The notes beneath the pieces are model-generated. The model was not told the origin of the DNA, did no database searches, and saw nothing but the letters and a program-made list of their open reading frames with translations. Below are positions 46,250 through 56,915 of a stretch of DNA of 64,000 bases, piece by piece. Each line of letters opens with the position of its first letter. Positions within the stretch are counted from its first letter, which is position 1. The DNA is from Tetraselmis striata (Eukaryota > Chlorophyta > Chlorodendrophyceae > Chlorodendrales > Chlorodendraceae). The stretch lies in contig VCJN01001595.1 of assembly GCA_006384855.1 (NCBI GenBank), forward strand, positions 62,001 to 126,000, given 5' to 3'. A program made the position numbers and the translations under genes.

Positions 46250-46961
46250 CGGTATGCGCCAGGTGATCGCCCAGGGGGAGGTGCGAGCGGGGCTTGAACC
46301 GGCAGACCCCTGCTTGCGCGGCTGAGACCCCTTGCTCGGTGCGCCGCCAAGACCTAAATATCTCCTCGAGCTGCTGCTCGCAGGATGCTCTCCTAGAAGT
46401 AGATTCCCAACGGCACTAGGGTGTCATATTTACGTGAGTATTACGGATTATGAGTTTTAAACAAGTCTGAGCATCAAGGCGCAGCAGAAGCTGCGCGCGC
46501 AGCAGCGCAGGAGGTGCATACAGTCGTTTCTATTCCGTACATATATCGTCACGAGACAGCCAATTCATCGTGAGTGTCAGTGGACTTCTCGCCCCAGCCC
46601 ATCCGGGCGGCTTTCAGGACGCGAACCGACGCTACAGGTATATATCTACAGGAGATACCTGTCTGTACCAGTGCTTGGCCTCCTTCAGCACCTTGCGTTA
46701 TTACCGTGTGATTACTTTGTAAGGACTGTGTGAGGAAACATGCTGATGTGAAAGCCCTTATGTAATTAACAAAAAACATGCTGATGACATCAAACCCACT
46801 ACAGACGTGCCGACACAACTACAGACGTGCCAACACAACGGTCGGACCACGATCATCTGCGCAGCGTCAGTAGCAGTCCTGGTCTTCAAACCCTGCGGCA
46901 GCCCGCGCCCTTGCGAACGTAATTCCGACAGCAGCAGAGAGGTACTCATAGTCGCTAATCG
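46182..46961. promoter_or_regulatory. Shared 5' region of divergent MPP alpha and channel genes
   Basis: 780 bp separate the two start codons, so promoters for both must lie here. It holds a G tract of about 30 bases (46216-46249) close to the MPP start, and at 46275-46350 a tRNA-like stretch on minus (GTCTGCCGGTTCAAGCCCCG as B-box arm), probably a SINE remnant because no full cloverleaf forms. No core promoter motif was identified. Confidence 0.4.
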
Positions 46962-49060
46962 ATGGCCGAGGCTCGGGCGGGGACATTCCCGGGTGGTGGT
47001 GACTCCGACGGCGGTCATCGGACTCGGCAGGCGGGAAGTGAAGGCACTCGCTTGAACTCCGTGATCGCGGACTACGACGCCGACGGCCCGGCGGACAGCC
47101 CCCGAGAGGTGCGGCGACCGGCGCCCTGCGCAGCAGCGCTCCAAGCGCGAAAGTGGCCCAGCATACGGCCGCTCGTGCCCATCCGCTGATTCGTCCCTTC
47201 CCCGGTGCGCGCGCGCGGCGGTCCTTGCGCCGATCCAATCGCTGACTGCTGTCGGCGCTGCGCGCAGATGGACGGCGTTGTCCGAGTGGTGGAAGGGGCG
47301 GGTGGTATCGACACGAAGGCCAGCAAGGGCTGTCCCATGGTGCTGCACACGCAAGGGGTGGCGCTGGACGACGCCGACGAGCGTATCCGGCGCTGGGTCG
47401 CGCGCAACGCAGACTGGAGCCTGTACCGGCTGACGGAGTGCGGCACGCTGGCCAGCGACTCGGGCGTGATGGCGTGGCGGGACGACAGCCACGCGTGGGG
47501 GCGCGGCCCGGCGCAGCGCATCCCGCTGCTGGTGAACGCGCACGTCATGCGGCTCTGGGGCATCGACACCGTGGCGCAGGAGTTCAAGTGCCGGCTGTGG
47601 GTGCAGCTGCGCTGGGTCAGCAGCCGGCGGTACGCGGCGCTGGTGGAAGTGGGGGGCGAGGGGCTGGCGCGCCTGTGGCGCCCCAAGCTGTACTGCCTGA
47701 ACAACGTTGGACGTGGCCGCCCCGCAGCCCGGTCGCAGCGGGCAGGTCCAGGCGGAGGAGCACTTCAACGCGGACGGCACCTTTGCGTTCACGGAGCTGT
47801 CCACGCGCTGCGCCGTCGAGGGCTCCTTTGCGGACAGCCTGCAGCTGCGGCGCTTCCCCTTCGACATGCAGATGCTGCAGGTGAAGCTGGTCATGTGGAA
47901 CTGCCCGCAGGTCTGCGAGCCGCGCCTGGGGACGCCAGGCAGGCCCTTCCCGATGCGCGTCTCCTTCGTGCGGGGCAGCTGGCAGCTGTACGACGACGGC
48001 TTTGTGCAGTCGGAGTCGTGGGTCCACCGCATGCGCGTGGAGCTGGTGGAGGGCATGACGCCCGCCGCCCGCGACCACAACTGGATCCGCTACCCCGTCC
48101 TCAAGGTCAACATCGCCATCCAGCGCAGGTTCGCGTTCTACATCTGGACAATCATGGTGCCCTTCTACTGCATCGTCACGTTCTCCTTCACGTCATTCTT
48201 CATCCACCCCGACGACATCCACGACAAGCTGGCGCTCATCCTCACCGTCATTCTCACCCTCGTGGCCTTCAAGTTCCTGGTGGGCGGCCCCCCGTGCGAC
48301 CGCCCTAGCCTCCCTCACATACCACACCACACCCATGCTTCATGCCCGTGGCTGCGCCATATCCGAGCGCCGCAGCAATGCGCTTTGGGGTGCTCTCCGG
48401 GAGTAGTAATGCCCGGCAGCAGCAGTGGGTTGAATTCGGCCCAACTCCGCAGATCGTCAGCTTTGTGCCCAGCACCTCTTACCTGACCTACCTCGACAAG
48501 TACATCCTGTCCGGCTTCGCCTTCACCTTCCTCGTCGGCGTCCAGAACGTGCTGCTCTCGCAGGACTACGACCTGTTCGTCGCGCTCAACCTCTGGACGG
48601 GCTTGGGCCTCCTGGTCGCTTGGAACGTGCTGCACCTGGGGCTCATCGTCAGGTGACACGGCGCGCATGCTTATCCCCCGCCGCGTGTGCCCTTGCAGCT
48701 TTTCGTTTTGGCCTTTGTCTTTGTCTTTTTCGTTGTCCCCCGGCTGGCTGGGTTGCCCAACGCCCGGCGGATGTGCGCAGGGCGAGGCAGCTGCTGGCCA
48801 AGGGTCGCCGGGAGATGCAGGAGCTGATGGACGGGACTCGGACGGGAGACTCGGACGGCGAGGTGAAGTCCTGGCCAGATGCGCTCATGCGGCCAGACCC
48901 TCTGGTCCCCGGCTTCGCCATGGCCGGCTGGCGGAACACCATCACGCGCTTCAGCGCCCTCGGCGGCTTCTCCAAGGCGCTCAACAAGCATCTCGGCTCC
49001 GTGCACTGCTTTGGGTACAAGACCATCCCGGACATGGTGCCGACCGAATGCGTCGGATGA
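46962..49060 (+). CDS. Pentameric ligand-gated ion channel (Cys-loop receptor superfamily)
   Basis: Four exons: 46962-47108, 47268-48279, 48453-48652, 48781-49060; about 545 aa. The extracellular ligand-binding domain shows VNAHVMRLWGIDTVAQEFKC, LARLWRPKLYCLNNV and the loop RRFPFDMQMLQVKL. The family's Cys-loop cysteine after FPFDxQ is methionine, so it is a Pro-loop type receptor. Then M1 (FYIWTIMVPFYCIVTFSFTS), M2 (DKLALILTVILTLVAFKFL, completed across intron 2), the M2-M3 loop VPSTSYLTYLDKY, M3 (ILSGFAFTFLVGVQNVLL) and a last hydrophobic span (LWTGLGLLVAWNVLHLGLIV). The M3-M4 loop is only about 12 residues, followed by a ~90-residue C-terminal tail. No signal peptide is evident in the chosen start, so an upstream exon may be missing. 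Near 47705 the frame shifts by one extra base (or a 41-nt intron is removed). Probably a plasma-membrane channel; ligand unknown. Confidence 0.85.
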
Positions 49061-49533
49061 TCCAGGCGCGGGCACCGGCGACTTCGCCGGTGGCCTGGGC
49101 GCGCAGAGCAGCAGCGGCTGGGAGGCCCTGCGGATACACAACTCCATGGTCTCCTGGCACGCTGCATAGCACATGCCCGGCGGGACAGCGGGCCCCCGTT
49201 CAGTCCTCGTGCGCGTGTGTCGTGGACCTCTTTCTCCTCAACCAATCCGGGCTCCATGCACCACGCGCTGGTCCTGTCATACTAGGTACCGAGTGGCTGT
49301 GTCCTGAGACCTCCGGCGAATAGTGTTGCCGTCCAATAACATTATGGTTTGCCAAGCGGAGAAAGTTGCGAGTTGTTATGCGCCCGAGGACAGTAGCTAG
49401 CGGGTTCCGCAGGGGGACAAATGGTACGAAAACACGGTCGACGTTTGTGAATGGATCCGGTCAATTCTACAGCTGTCCTGCAAAGCCAAAATGACCCGCT
49501 CCTTTCATTTTTTCAATTACACTGCTCCATGCT
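49061..49533. other. Intergenic, nothing recognised
   Basis: Region downstream of the channel gene. No ORF, tRNA or repeat stands out; it leads into retroelement debris. Confidence 0.4.
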
Positions 49534-49940
49534 TCAACAAGGCATGAGGGCGCATGTCCAGTCGAACCCCGCGCGATCACCACGCAAAACCGGGTCTGCG
49601 GCATTGTCGCCAGCCATCATCGCATCACCCTGGCCAGCATTGCGTGCCCGGACTTTAGGTGCGGCCCCAAGCACCGACATCCGTCTTGAGGGGGGATAAC
49701 AGACTAAAAACTCATCAAGGATATTTGTATCCTGATGGGTATCATCCGCAGTACCGTTGAAGACCGCGTCAATATATGATTGGAATCCGCCTGGCGCTGT
49801 TTTCAGGCCGAACGGCAGGACTCGCATTTCAAATTGACCCAACTGGGTTATGAAGGACGTCTCATAGACATATTCTTCTTTTACGCGGATCTGACGATAT
49901 GCTTTGGACAAGTCTAAGCAAGTTTTAGGGGCATTGGCGC
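49534..49940 (-). mobile_element. Ty3/gypsy reverse transcriptase fragment
   Basis: The minus strand encodes CLDLSKAYRQIRVKEEYVYE followed by TSFITQLGQFEMRVLPFGLK and TAPGGFQSYIDAVF, the consecutive RT blocks of Ty3/gypsy elements (DLxxAYHQI and F.VLPFGL..AP..FQ). It breaks off before YxDD, joining other sequence near 49730. No LTRs were found nearby. Confidence 0.8.
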
Positions 49941-50139
49941 GTCAGCGTGCTCCGCTGATCGACACGCATATGTGTCACCACACGTGAACAACTACCATTT
50001 CTCATTAGATCTGGAAAAACATCGCCGGGTTGAGTGTGTGGTAGACTTCCGTTCCTTTCATTGCAGTGTGTCTCGACAAATTCAAGCGGAGCGTATATTT
50101 GAAATGTGAATAAGTCTAAGCAAGTCCAGCAATTCTAGA

Positions 50140-50335
50140 TCGCACGTTTATGCGTTCTATCGGTACGGATGCACGCCAAGAGTTAGCTCTACCATCGTAG
50201 AGCACATTCACAAAGGCGCGCTCTCCCCACCGTCGGCATGCAAGCAAGTGAGCAGTTCCCCCAAAAGGTCCAGCATTGTGTGCCCGGACCTTTAGGTGCG
50301 GCCCCAAGCACCGACATCCGTCTTGAGGGCGGGAG
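50140..50335 (-). repeat. Dispersed module shared with 41.05 kb and 49.65 kb
   Basis: 50140-50262 is nearly identical to 41050-41170, and 50279-50335 to 49645-49700. On the minus strand the joined pieces read VRAHNAGPFGGTAHLLACRR then WGERAFVNVLYDGRANSWRA, an open and conserved-looking peptide. Probably part of the same retroelement family as the adjacent RT fragment. Confidence 0.65.
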
Positions 50336-50636
50336 TAATGGATTACACAGAGAACGGATGCAGCACAAGGGTTGTAGGACATGTGGGAAACCGCAGGAGA
50401 AGGAGTTTGTACAATTTTTTCTGTCACCTTCCGTAGCATCAAGAAAATGATGTATTTGCCAGCGCTGCTATGGACTAGGCAGCTCCTCGGGCAAGGTGGG
50501 AAGGAAAGGGGAGGGGGGGGGGGGGGGGGGGGGGGCTTCAACAGACAACGCGCTGGCCCACAGGCACTGCATGCATTCTTCGCTTAACATGCAGATGGTG
50601 GCGGCTGGCGGCCAGGTTGAAGCACGTGCTCGCCAG

Positions 50637-53600
50637 TCAGTCGAAATCTTCCATGTTGAGCGCTGGCCCGAGCCACTGGGGCGGCAGGGCCAGCTGGTGG
50701 CCAAAGTTGTTCAGCAGGACGTGGAAGGCCTCGGGCCCGGTGCGGTACCCGCCGCACTGCGCGTACCTGCGGAGCACCACAGCGAAGGGAGTGAGCGTCA
50801 CGTGGCTCTGCATGTTTAGCAATGTGTGTGAACCGTCCATTTTGTGTTTGTGGGAACAGGATTTCGTCGATTGCCCCCCCCCCCCCCCCCCCCCCACTTC
50901 TCTTTTTTTAGCTTTGTCCTCAAGCACCACTCCTCAACTTGCTTCTTTGACTTGTTTGATTTCGCGATGAAACTCCTGCCAATGCAGGGCATCAGGCTGG
51001 GAACTGGGGGTGATAACGCCAGTGCAGGATACTTACATAAATATCAATTTATTATAGTTCAACCATACTTAACCTCATACGCCGGCGGCAAGGGGAGGCT
51101 GGGGCGGCATGGATGCATGCATGGCATCAGCGGCACCAAATGGCGAAGCACGTGCGAGCACCTATGCCGCACGCTGCGCGCCTTGACGTGCGGAGCGCCT
51201 CCGCTGCTCGCCGCGGGCCAAGCTCAGCAGACGGCGGAGCAGCGCGCCGCCGCGCAGGCCGGCCGTCTCGCACCTGGCGCCGGGATCCTCCTCGCCGTCG
51301 CCCTCCCCGTCGACATCGCCGCGGCCGAACCAGTCCCAGCCGCAGCTGTTGAGGATGAAGAAGATCATCTCGTCGCGCAGGTGGTAGAGGTTGGACTCCG
51401 GGCGGGAGGCGCACATGAGCAGCGTGCGCACCGTCTCCTGGAAGGGCGCCGGGAAGCGGCCATGGGCGGTGGGGTTCCAGCACAGCCAGCGCACGCCGTA
51501 GGAGACGCGGCCGACAAACTCGCGGGAGCGGCGCCAGGGGATGCTGCCCCACGGCGCGCGCCCGCCGAAAGGCACCGGGCTGAGGTGCGCCAGGCCAGGG
51601 CTGATCTCCAGCGCCGGCTGGCCGCCGCCCTGCGGGGCGCCCTCCGGTGCGTACAGCACGCGCCGCCCGCGGTGGTTGTCGTACACGATGGACTGGTCGC
51701 CGTCCAGCGCGGAGTGCACGTAGAGCGCCGCGGTCTGCCCCGCCTCGATGCGCACCGGCGGGTCCAGCTTGAGCTCCACCAGCCGCCCAAAGGACGGCTC
51801 CTGTGCGCTCTTGTGGTGGGTCGTCCATTCGTCCGGCTTGTCGAACACCTCCATGTGCGCGCCTTGCGCAATGTAGACCGACAGAGGGCCCAGCTCGCCA
51901 CGCACCCACACGGAGCGCACCTCCAGGTACTCGCAGGGCAGGTCGTCGCGGCAGGTGAGGTCCTGGCGGCGGCAGGGCGGGCACAGGCACCGGGGCTATC
52001 AGTCACGGAGGCCTGTGCCACATCCTTCGCGTCTGACGCCTCGGCCACCGTTGCAACAACACACCCAGTAGCATCAGCCACCCAGAAGTGTGTTACCCGC
52101 AGCTCAACGATCCGGAACCAACTAAATAAAGCCGTAAATAAAGGAAGCCGCATGTAATTCCGTAAGTGCCCGGCAACCCACCCCAGTGCTGCAGTGTGCT
52201 GGATGCCGATGGTACAGGACACAGGATTAGCTACTCTGCGTCGCACGGCTATCCAATGATCGCAATGACTGATCTCCAAAGCTGGACAACACTGACGTGC
52301 ACGGATCCACCGCCTACATCGCAATGTTATCTTTGAAGCCCCGGCTACTCGATTAAGCAAACAAAGCTCCTATTGGTTCCGCCGCAGTGTTGTCGCACAT
52401 GGAACGTGAGGTGCAGATTCCCAGCACATTTACTACTCACATCGTGAACAGCTTTGCACAGCAATGCACGCCGGTTTGGGTATTAAGAGGGTAGGCATGA
52501 GGTGACCAAACCATATTTTCAGACTATTCTGCCTTTCCGCATGACTTCCGCCACCAAGTAAGGTCATCTAGAACCGAATAAATGGCGCGCAAAGAAAGCT
52601 CAGATTAATGCGAACCAAAGATATTCCGTCCATACCGGCAAACACCCTGCATTAAGCATGCACTGTTTGGGGGCGGTGAGAAGACCCGGGGGGGGGGGGG
52701 GGGGGGGGGGGTTCTCGTCATCCCCTGCATGAGACTATGGCCGCGTCGGTCCGCAACATACCCGTAGTGTCCGAAATGCGAAGACCAATCACTGACGGCG
52801 AAACAACACTCATCGCGTCGCGTCGTATCGCGTCGACGGCAAGAGGGGGATGGATCCGTGGGAAGCTCTGGCTGACGCAGGTGAGTGCTACGAAGTGCCG
52901 CCATCCACGTGTCGGGGGGCTCGACACAGTAAAGGGGGCGGCGAGAGTCGCTACGGCTGGCTTTCGCGATGGCTCTATGTCGATTGAGGAGTACCGACTC
53001 GCGATACAAAACAGTTGATGCCTCTCAGTACTACATGCCGCACAATAATAGGGACAAAGGTACAAATCCGTGAGAAGGCTGCACACCACAGGGCATTGAC
53101 TCGTTATCTGCAGTATGCGGGCTCGACATGGTACACCCTCGAGCTAGCAGCCTATGGCCCTCGTCGCATGGATGCGGTGGCATGTGCTAGCGAAAAACGC
53201 AAACGGCCGTGGTGTTGGCGAGTCGTTTGAATGCAGGACGGCCCGCCGCGTAGTAATGAATGTCATCCGCACCGGCGCGGGCTTGTCTAAAATAGTACCA
53301 ATGTAGTAGGGATAAGATGCCGCGTGCTGGCGCAGCGCAGTGATTTCTTTTTGATTTTTTTGCAGTGGTTGATGCGGCGAGTAGAGCAAACGGTGGACCT
53401 AAAAACTACAGTAGTGTTGTCTCCGTTATTTTGCGGCCTGTAGTATCGTACGTACTACTCTCAACTACAGAATATACGGGTTCGATATAGGAAACTCCGA
53501 TCAGCGATGACGTCGACACTTGACAGCCGGGCTGGACGACTCGCACGGCTGCACGAAACACCCTAACTTGCTGCTCGGGTGAGCGAGCTGGCGGACCTAA

Positions 53601-53792
53601 ACTCACCACCATGATGCCATTAAACGTGTGGTCCTCGCGGTCCTCCGTCTCGTGCTGGAAAGCCTCGTCGCGGAGGTGCCGCTCCAGTTTCTGGAGCTGC
53701 AGGCACGGCTCCGCGACCGCATCGCCAGCCACGTGGGCATCCGTAGGGCGGTTTGTCCCGGGCGCAGTCGCTGCTTCAGCAGCAGCCATCAT
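50637..53792 (-). CDS. Conserved protein of unknown function (GIM-domain type)
   Basis: Three exons on minus with matching phases: 53792-53607, 51962-51274, 50766-50637; 334 aa. Exon 1 starts with an acidic/alanine N-terminus and ends HTFNGIMV; exon 2 continues DLTCRDDLPCEYLEVRSVWV RGELGPLSVYIA. The pattern (TFxGIMfDl, L.V.s..VRGelGplsVyi, then LYVHS, IVYDN, PFGGRAPWGS, REFVGRVSYGVRWLCWNP, LPxE/RDEMIFFILNSCGWDWF) is one I have seen in uncharacterised proteins of algae and stramenopiles, but I cannot name the domain. The end PPQWLGPALNMEDFD comes from a small third exon chosen by phase and an acceptor at 50767-50768; without it the protein would end in a basic tail at 51162. No signal peptide or membrane span. 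Intron 1 is 1.6 kb and otherwise featureless apart from a G tract near 52690. Confidence 0.75.
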
Positions 53793-55155
53793 GACTGACG
53801 TGAATTGCAAAGGGAAGCCGTTGAAGATGGCGCAGCTTGCTGGTCTCCGTGATGCCGGTCAGTCCTTGCGGATAACGACGAGCGTGCTGGCAACGGCTCG
53901 GAACACCGACGGGACGGCGAGAGGTACCGGGTACCGAGCCCGCTGATGGGAACCGCGCGCGCCGCGAATGACGGGAAGCGCCTTGCTGCATGCCGCGCGC
54001 GTGCAGGCGCCAGTCGCCATCGTCGCGCGACGCCATATCGTTTTCGAAACGCAGGTGCCCCAGCATACGAGTATCTCCATACTTCGAATATATTCCCTCA
54101 GTATCAGTGAACCCACATGCTGGACACTTTTTTTAGCGACTACACAGGTATTCGAAAACCCTACAGGTATTCATTGTAGCGACTAATCATCACTCGTCGT
54201 GGATGGAGCTCACATGCAGCAAAAAAAACAAGCACAGAAGAGATTAATTTAGTCGCTATATTCGCCGATCTACCCCGAGAATTAAATATACGGTTCGCGG
54301 GACCAAAATTTAATGATTTTTTATTCGCACCTTCGCGTCGGAGTATGTATTCGTCCGGTAAAGTAAAGTAAAGTTCGCCCCGGGACATCGGCCGAAGCCG
54401 CCCCAGCACTTGACCTTGTGCGCCAACTGCAGTCGTAGGTCTGGCATAGCCAGTAGACCATTGCCACATTCGAACCCCAAAGGGCTAATGCATCAACCGA
54501 GTAAACCCGGGACACGCGGGGCCGATATTGCCGAAATACATCGGCCAGGAATCGAACCCGGGTCTCTCGCATACGAGACGACCGCTCTACCGAGCGGACA
54601 AGGGATGTACTGGGTATTCGTCCTGTATTCTGGATTATGTCTCGCTCCGTTTTCGCAGCTAGACAGCGTAGATTTTGCATCAAAATGTACGGGGTCGGTT
54701 GGGACCAAAAGATCCACGACTGTTACGGGGCCGCCAGACTGGATGCATGGTGTCCGGAAAGGCGCCGCGCGTGCCGAGCCCCCGCCGGTGTTGTAAATTA
54801 CATGCCACCAGCGATCACGTGGCTCATCATGACAGTACATTCCGCTATGCTGCTCTCGGCCTCTCATCACGGCTAAGATGCTGGGAAAGCCTGACTAATT
54901 GCTGCCGCACCTGGGCTTATCAGACACGCAACACCCCTGTGGGATGACGTATATCAAAATGATATTCACTCCCCACCTCAGGTGCTTTCACAACTAACCA
55001 GACTATCCCTACTCTAAATCGAGCAGCATCCGGAAACGTACCACAAAAGCGAATAATTGTCTCCGGGTGGGTGGGCGGTGGGAGACAATATAGTCGGGTG
55101 CCTTCCAACAACTGAAGGTGCCCCCGGCGGTCCGCGGCCGCCCTTTATACTCGGA
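53793..55155. other. Intergenic with one SINE
   Basis: Apart from the SINE at 54362-54603 no feature is recognised. Minor open frames overlap the SINE and carry no family similarity. Confidence 0.4.
54362..54603 (-). mobile_element. SINE-1, full copy
   Basis: Reading minus: tRNA-like head with CCGCTCGGTAGAGCGGTCGT (A-box/D-arm) and CCCGGGTTCGATTCCTGG (B-box/T-arm), then the body with AGACCTACGACTGCAGTTGG and GGTCAAGTGCTGGGGCGGCT, ending in (TTTAC)n at 54358-54376. The head resembles a threonine-type tRNA. About 240 bp. Confidence 0.85.
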
Positions 55156-55160
55156 TAAAG

Positions 55161-55354
55161 TGTTATAGTACAATAGTACTAGCGCAGCGACAGCAATATC
55201 CTGGGCGCCCGCCAGGCGCGCGCGCCGCTACATGGCGGCGCGGTCACTGCGGGCGCTGCACACTTCCTTTAACCTCACCGCATCCTCCTGCCCCTCCTAC
55301 TCGGCTGCCCCTCGTCAGGGGCCCACGCCCGTGCCCTGCACCCGGGCTATAAGA
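55161..55354 (+). repeat. 5' LTR
   Basis: 194 bp, TGTTATAG...CTATAAGA, nearly identical to 56717-56910. TTATAG and CTATAA near the ends are inverted copies of each other. Contains a GGCGCGCGCGCC self-complementary core. Confidence 0.95.
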
Positions 55355-55396
55355 GGTTATGGGCCCTCCTAGCCTCACAGCGTCGCTTCCCGCTGT

Positions 55397-56528
55397 GTGC
55401 TCCGTCTCGTTGCGCCGCGCCCGCCGGCACGGCGCGCCCTCCTGGCCATGTCGCCCGGTTTCTCCGTGAGCGTTTGTATGTCCGACCTCATGCCTGCCCC
55501 GCCGCCGCCGGGCGCCGGCGGATCCTCCGACCAGTGGCCCGCACTCGACCAATCCTTTGGCCCCCTAGCTATCCCTTGCCTCCTGGGGACAAGTCTGCTC
55601 TGCAGCGGTCCATCACGCCGTGCAGATGCAGCAAGCTGCCTCAGCCGAACTGATGTCTCAGCTGTTCGCGCTGATGCGAGACATCGCACACGATGCTGCC
55701 ACGGCCGCCGCCCGCGCTGTTCTGCAGGCACATGACCTGCCCCGGCTCTCTCTCCAGCACGAAACGGCGCAGCCGGAGCCCGCGCCTCCGCCGCCTGCCG
55801 CCCCCGTGCAGCCGGAGCCAGTGCTTCTGCCGCCTGCCGCCCCCGTGCAGCCGGAGCCCGTGCCTCCGCCGCCTGCCGCCCCCGCGCAGCCGGAGCTCGT
55901 GCCTCCGCAGCCAGAGCCCGTGCCTCCGCCGCCTGCCGCCCCCGCGCAGCCGGAGCCAGTGCCTCTGCCGCCTGCCGCCCCCGTGCAGCCGGAGCCCGTG
56001 CCTCCGCCGCCTGCCGCCCCCGCGCAGCCGGAGCTCGTGCCTCCGCCGCCTGCAGCCCCCGCGCCGCCGCCGCCCACGCCCGCGCAGCCGGAGCCCGTAC
56101 TTGCCGCCGCCACCTCAGCGCCCGCCGCTATCCGGCACGCCGCCATCCGCGCAGCCAGAGCCCGTGCCTCCGCCGCCTGCCGCCCCCGCGGAGCCGGAGC
56201 CCGTACCTGCCGCAGTCACCTCAGCGCCCGCCGCTATCCCGCACACCGCCATCCCTTCAGTCGCCGCCATCCCGCCAGCGCCATCGCCACCGACAAGGCC
56301 CCGCTCCCCCGAGAGGACCATGAAACGTATCGGTGCTGGTTTCCTGGGCTCTGTCAACTTCCTCACGATGTGCACCGGACCGGACGTCGCCTTCGCTGTC
56401 AGCGTGCTCATAAGGTTTCAGTCTGCCCCGCAGAAGACCCACCTCATGCGTGCTGTGCCATCTCAAAGTCACCCCTGGCCTGGGCATCACCTACGGGGCC
56501 ACTGAACCGGGGGGGGCTCGCCTTGTAG
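55397..56528 (+). pseudogene. Internal ORF: gag-like, proline-rich array, RNase H remnant
   Basis: A frame from the ATG at 55397 (MSPGFSVSVCMSDLMPAPPP) shifts near 55605 to one reading AVQMQQAASAELMSQLFALM, then an array of about nine imperfect 12-15 residue units of the type PPPAAPAQPEPVP (55760-56090), then, after another shift near 56115, to MKRIGAGFLGSVNFLTMCTG PDVAFAVSVL, and on to sequence up to about 56660 that in other frames matches the copia RNase H (SDWATD-like, RRSQSGAISMLNGALTGWAH). The array plus RNase H joins ends of a former polyprotein with the middle deleted. Confidence 0.7.
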
Positions 56529-56716
56529 TCTACTGAGACTCCAACTGGGCAACTGACAATAGCAACCGGCGCTCTCAGTCCGGTGCTATCAGCATGCTCA
56601 ATGGTGCCCTCACTGGATGGGCTCATCAAAGCCCTGCCAGAACCTACTCACACCCTGTTGCTTAGACAAGCATGCGCACTAGTCAACTGCATGACCGGCC
56701 TATGCTTGAGAGGGGC

Positions 56717-56910
56717 TGTTATAGTACAGTATTACTAGCGCAGCGACAGCAATATCCTGGGCCCCCGCCAGGCGCGCGCGCCGCTACATGGCGGCGCGGG
56801 CACTGCGGGCGCTGCACACTTCCTTTAACCTCACCGCATCCTCCTGCCCCTCCTACTCGGCTGCCCCTCGTCAGGGGCCCACGCCCGTGCCCTGCACCCG
56901 GGCTATAAGA
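56717..56910 (+). repeat. 3' LTR
   Basis: 194 bp copy of the 5' LTR with about four substitutions, preceded by the purine tract and followed by the target duplication TAAAG. Confidence 0.95.
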
Positions 56911-56915
56911 TAAAG

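Larger units (their letters stand above)
55156..56915 (+). mobile_element. Non-autonomous Ty1/copia-related LTR retrotransposon, complete
   Basis: Two 194-bp LTRs (55161-55354 and 56717-56910) differ at about four positions. A 5-bp target duplication TAAAG flanks the element (55156-55160, 56911-56915). LTRs start TGTTATAG and end CTATAAGA. A purine tract GAGAGGGG (56708-56715) sits just before the 3' LTR. The interior is only 1.36 kb: a gag-like start, a proline-rich repeat array, and a fragment that matches the copia RNase H region. Orientation is plus, from the purine tract and coding sense. RT and integrase are absent, so it must have moved with help from a relative. Low LTR divergence implies recent insertion. 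Confidence 0.93.

Noticed and set aside
46275..46355. Possible leucine or serine tRNA gene
   Set aside because: B-box-like arm only; no cloverleaf could be drawn.
50844..52157. 437-codon plus-strand ORF
   Set aside because: Antisense to the conserved minus-strand gene; the minus frame has the conserved pattern and proper splice sites.
54540..54603. Possible functional tRNA gene (threonine-like)
   Set aside because: The tRNA-like part is fused to a SINE body present in several copies and lacks a proper acceptor stem.
55658..56146. Glycine-rich minus-strand ORF
   Set aside because: Complement of the proline-rich repeat array in the LTR element.
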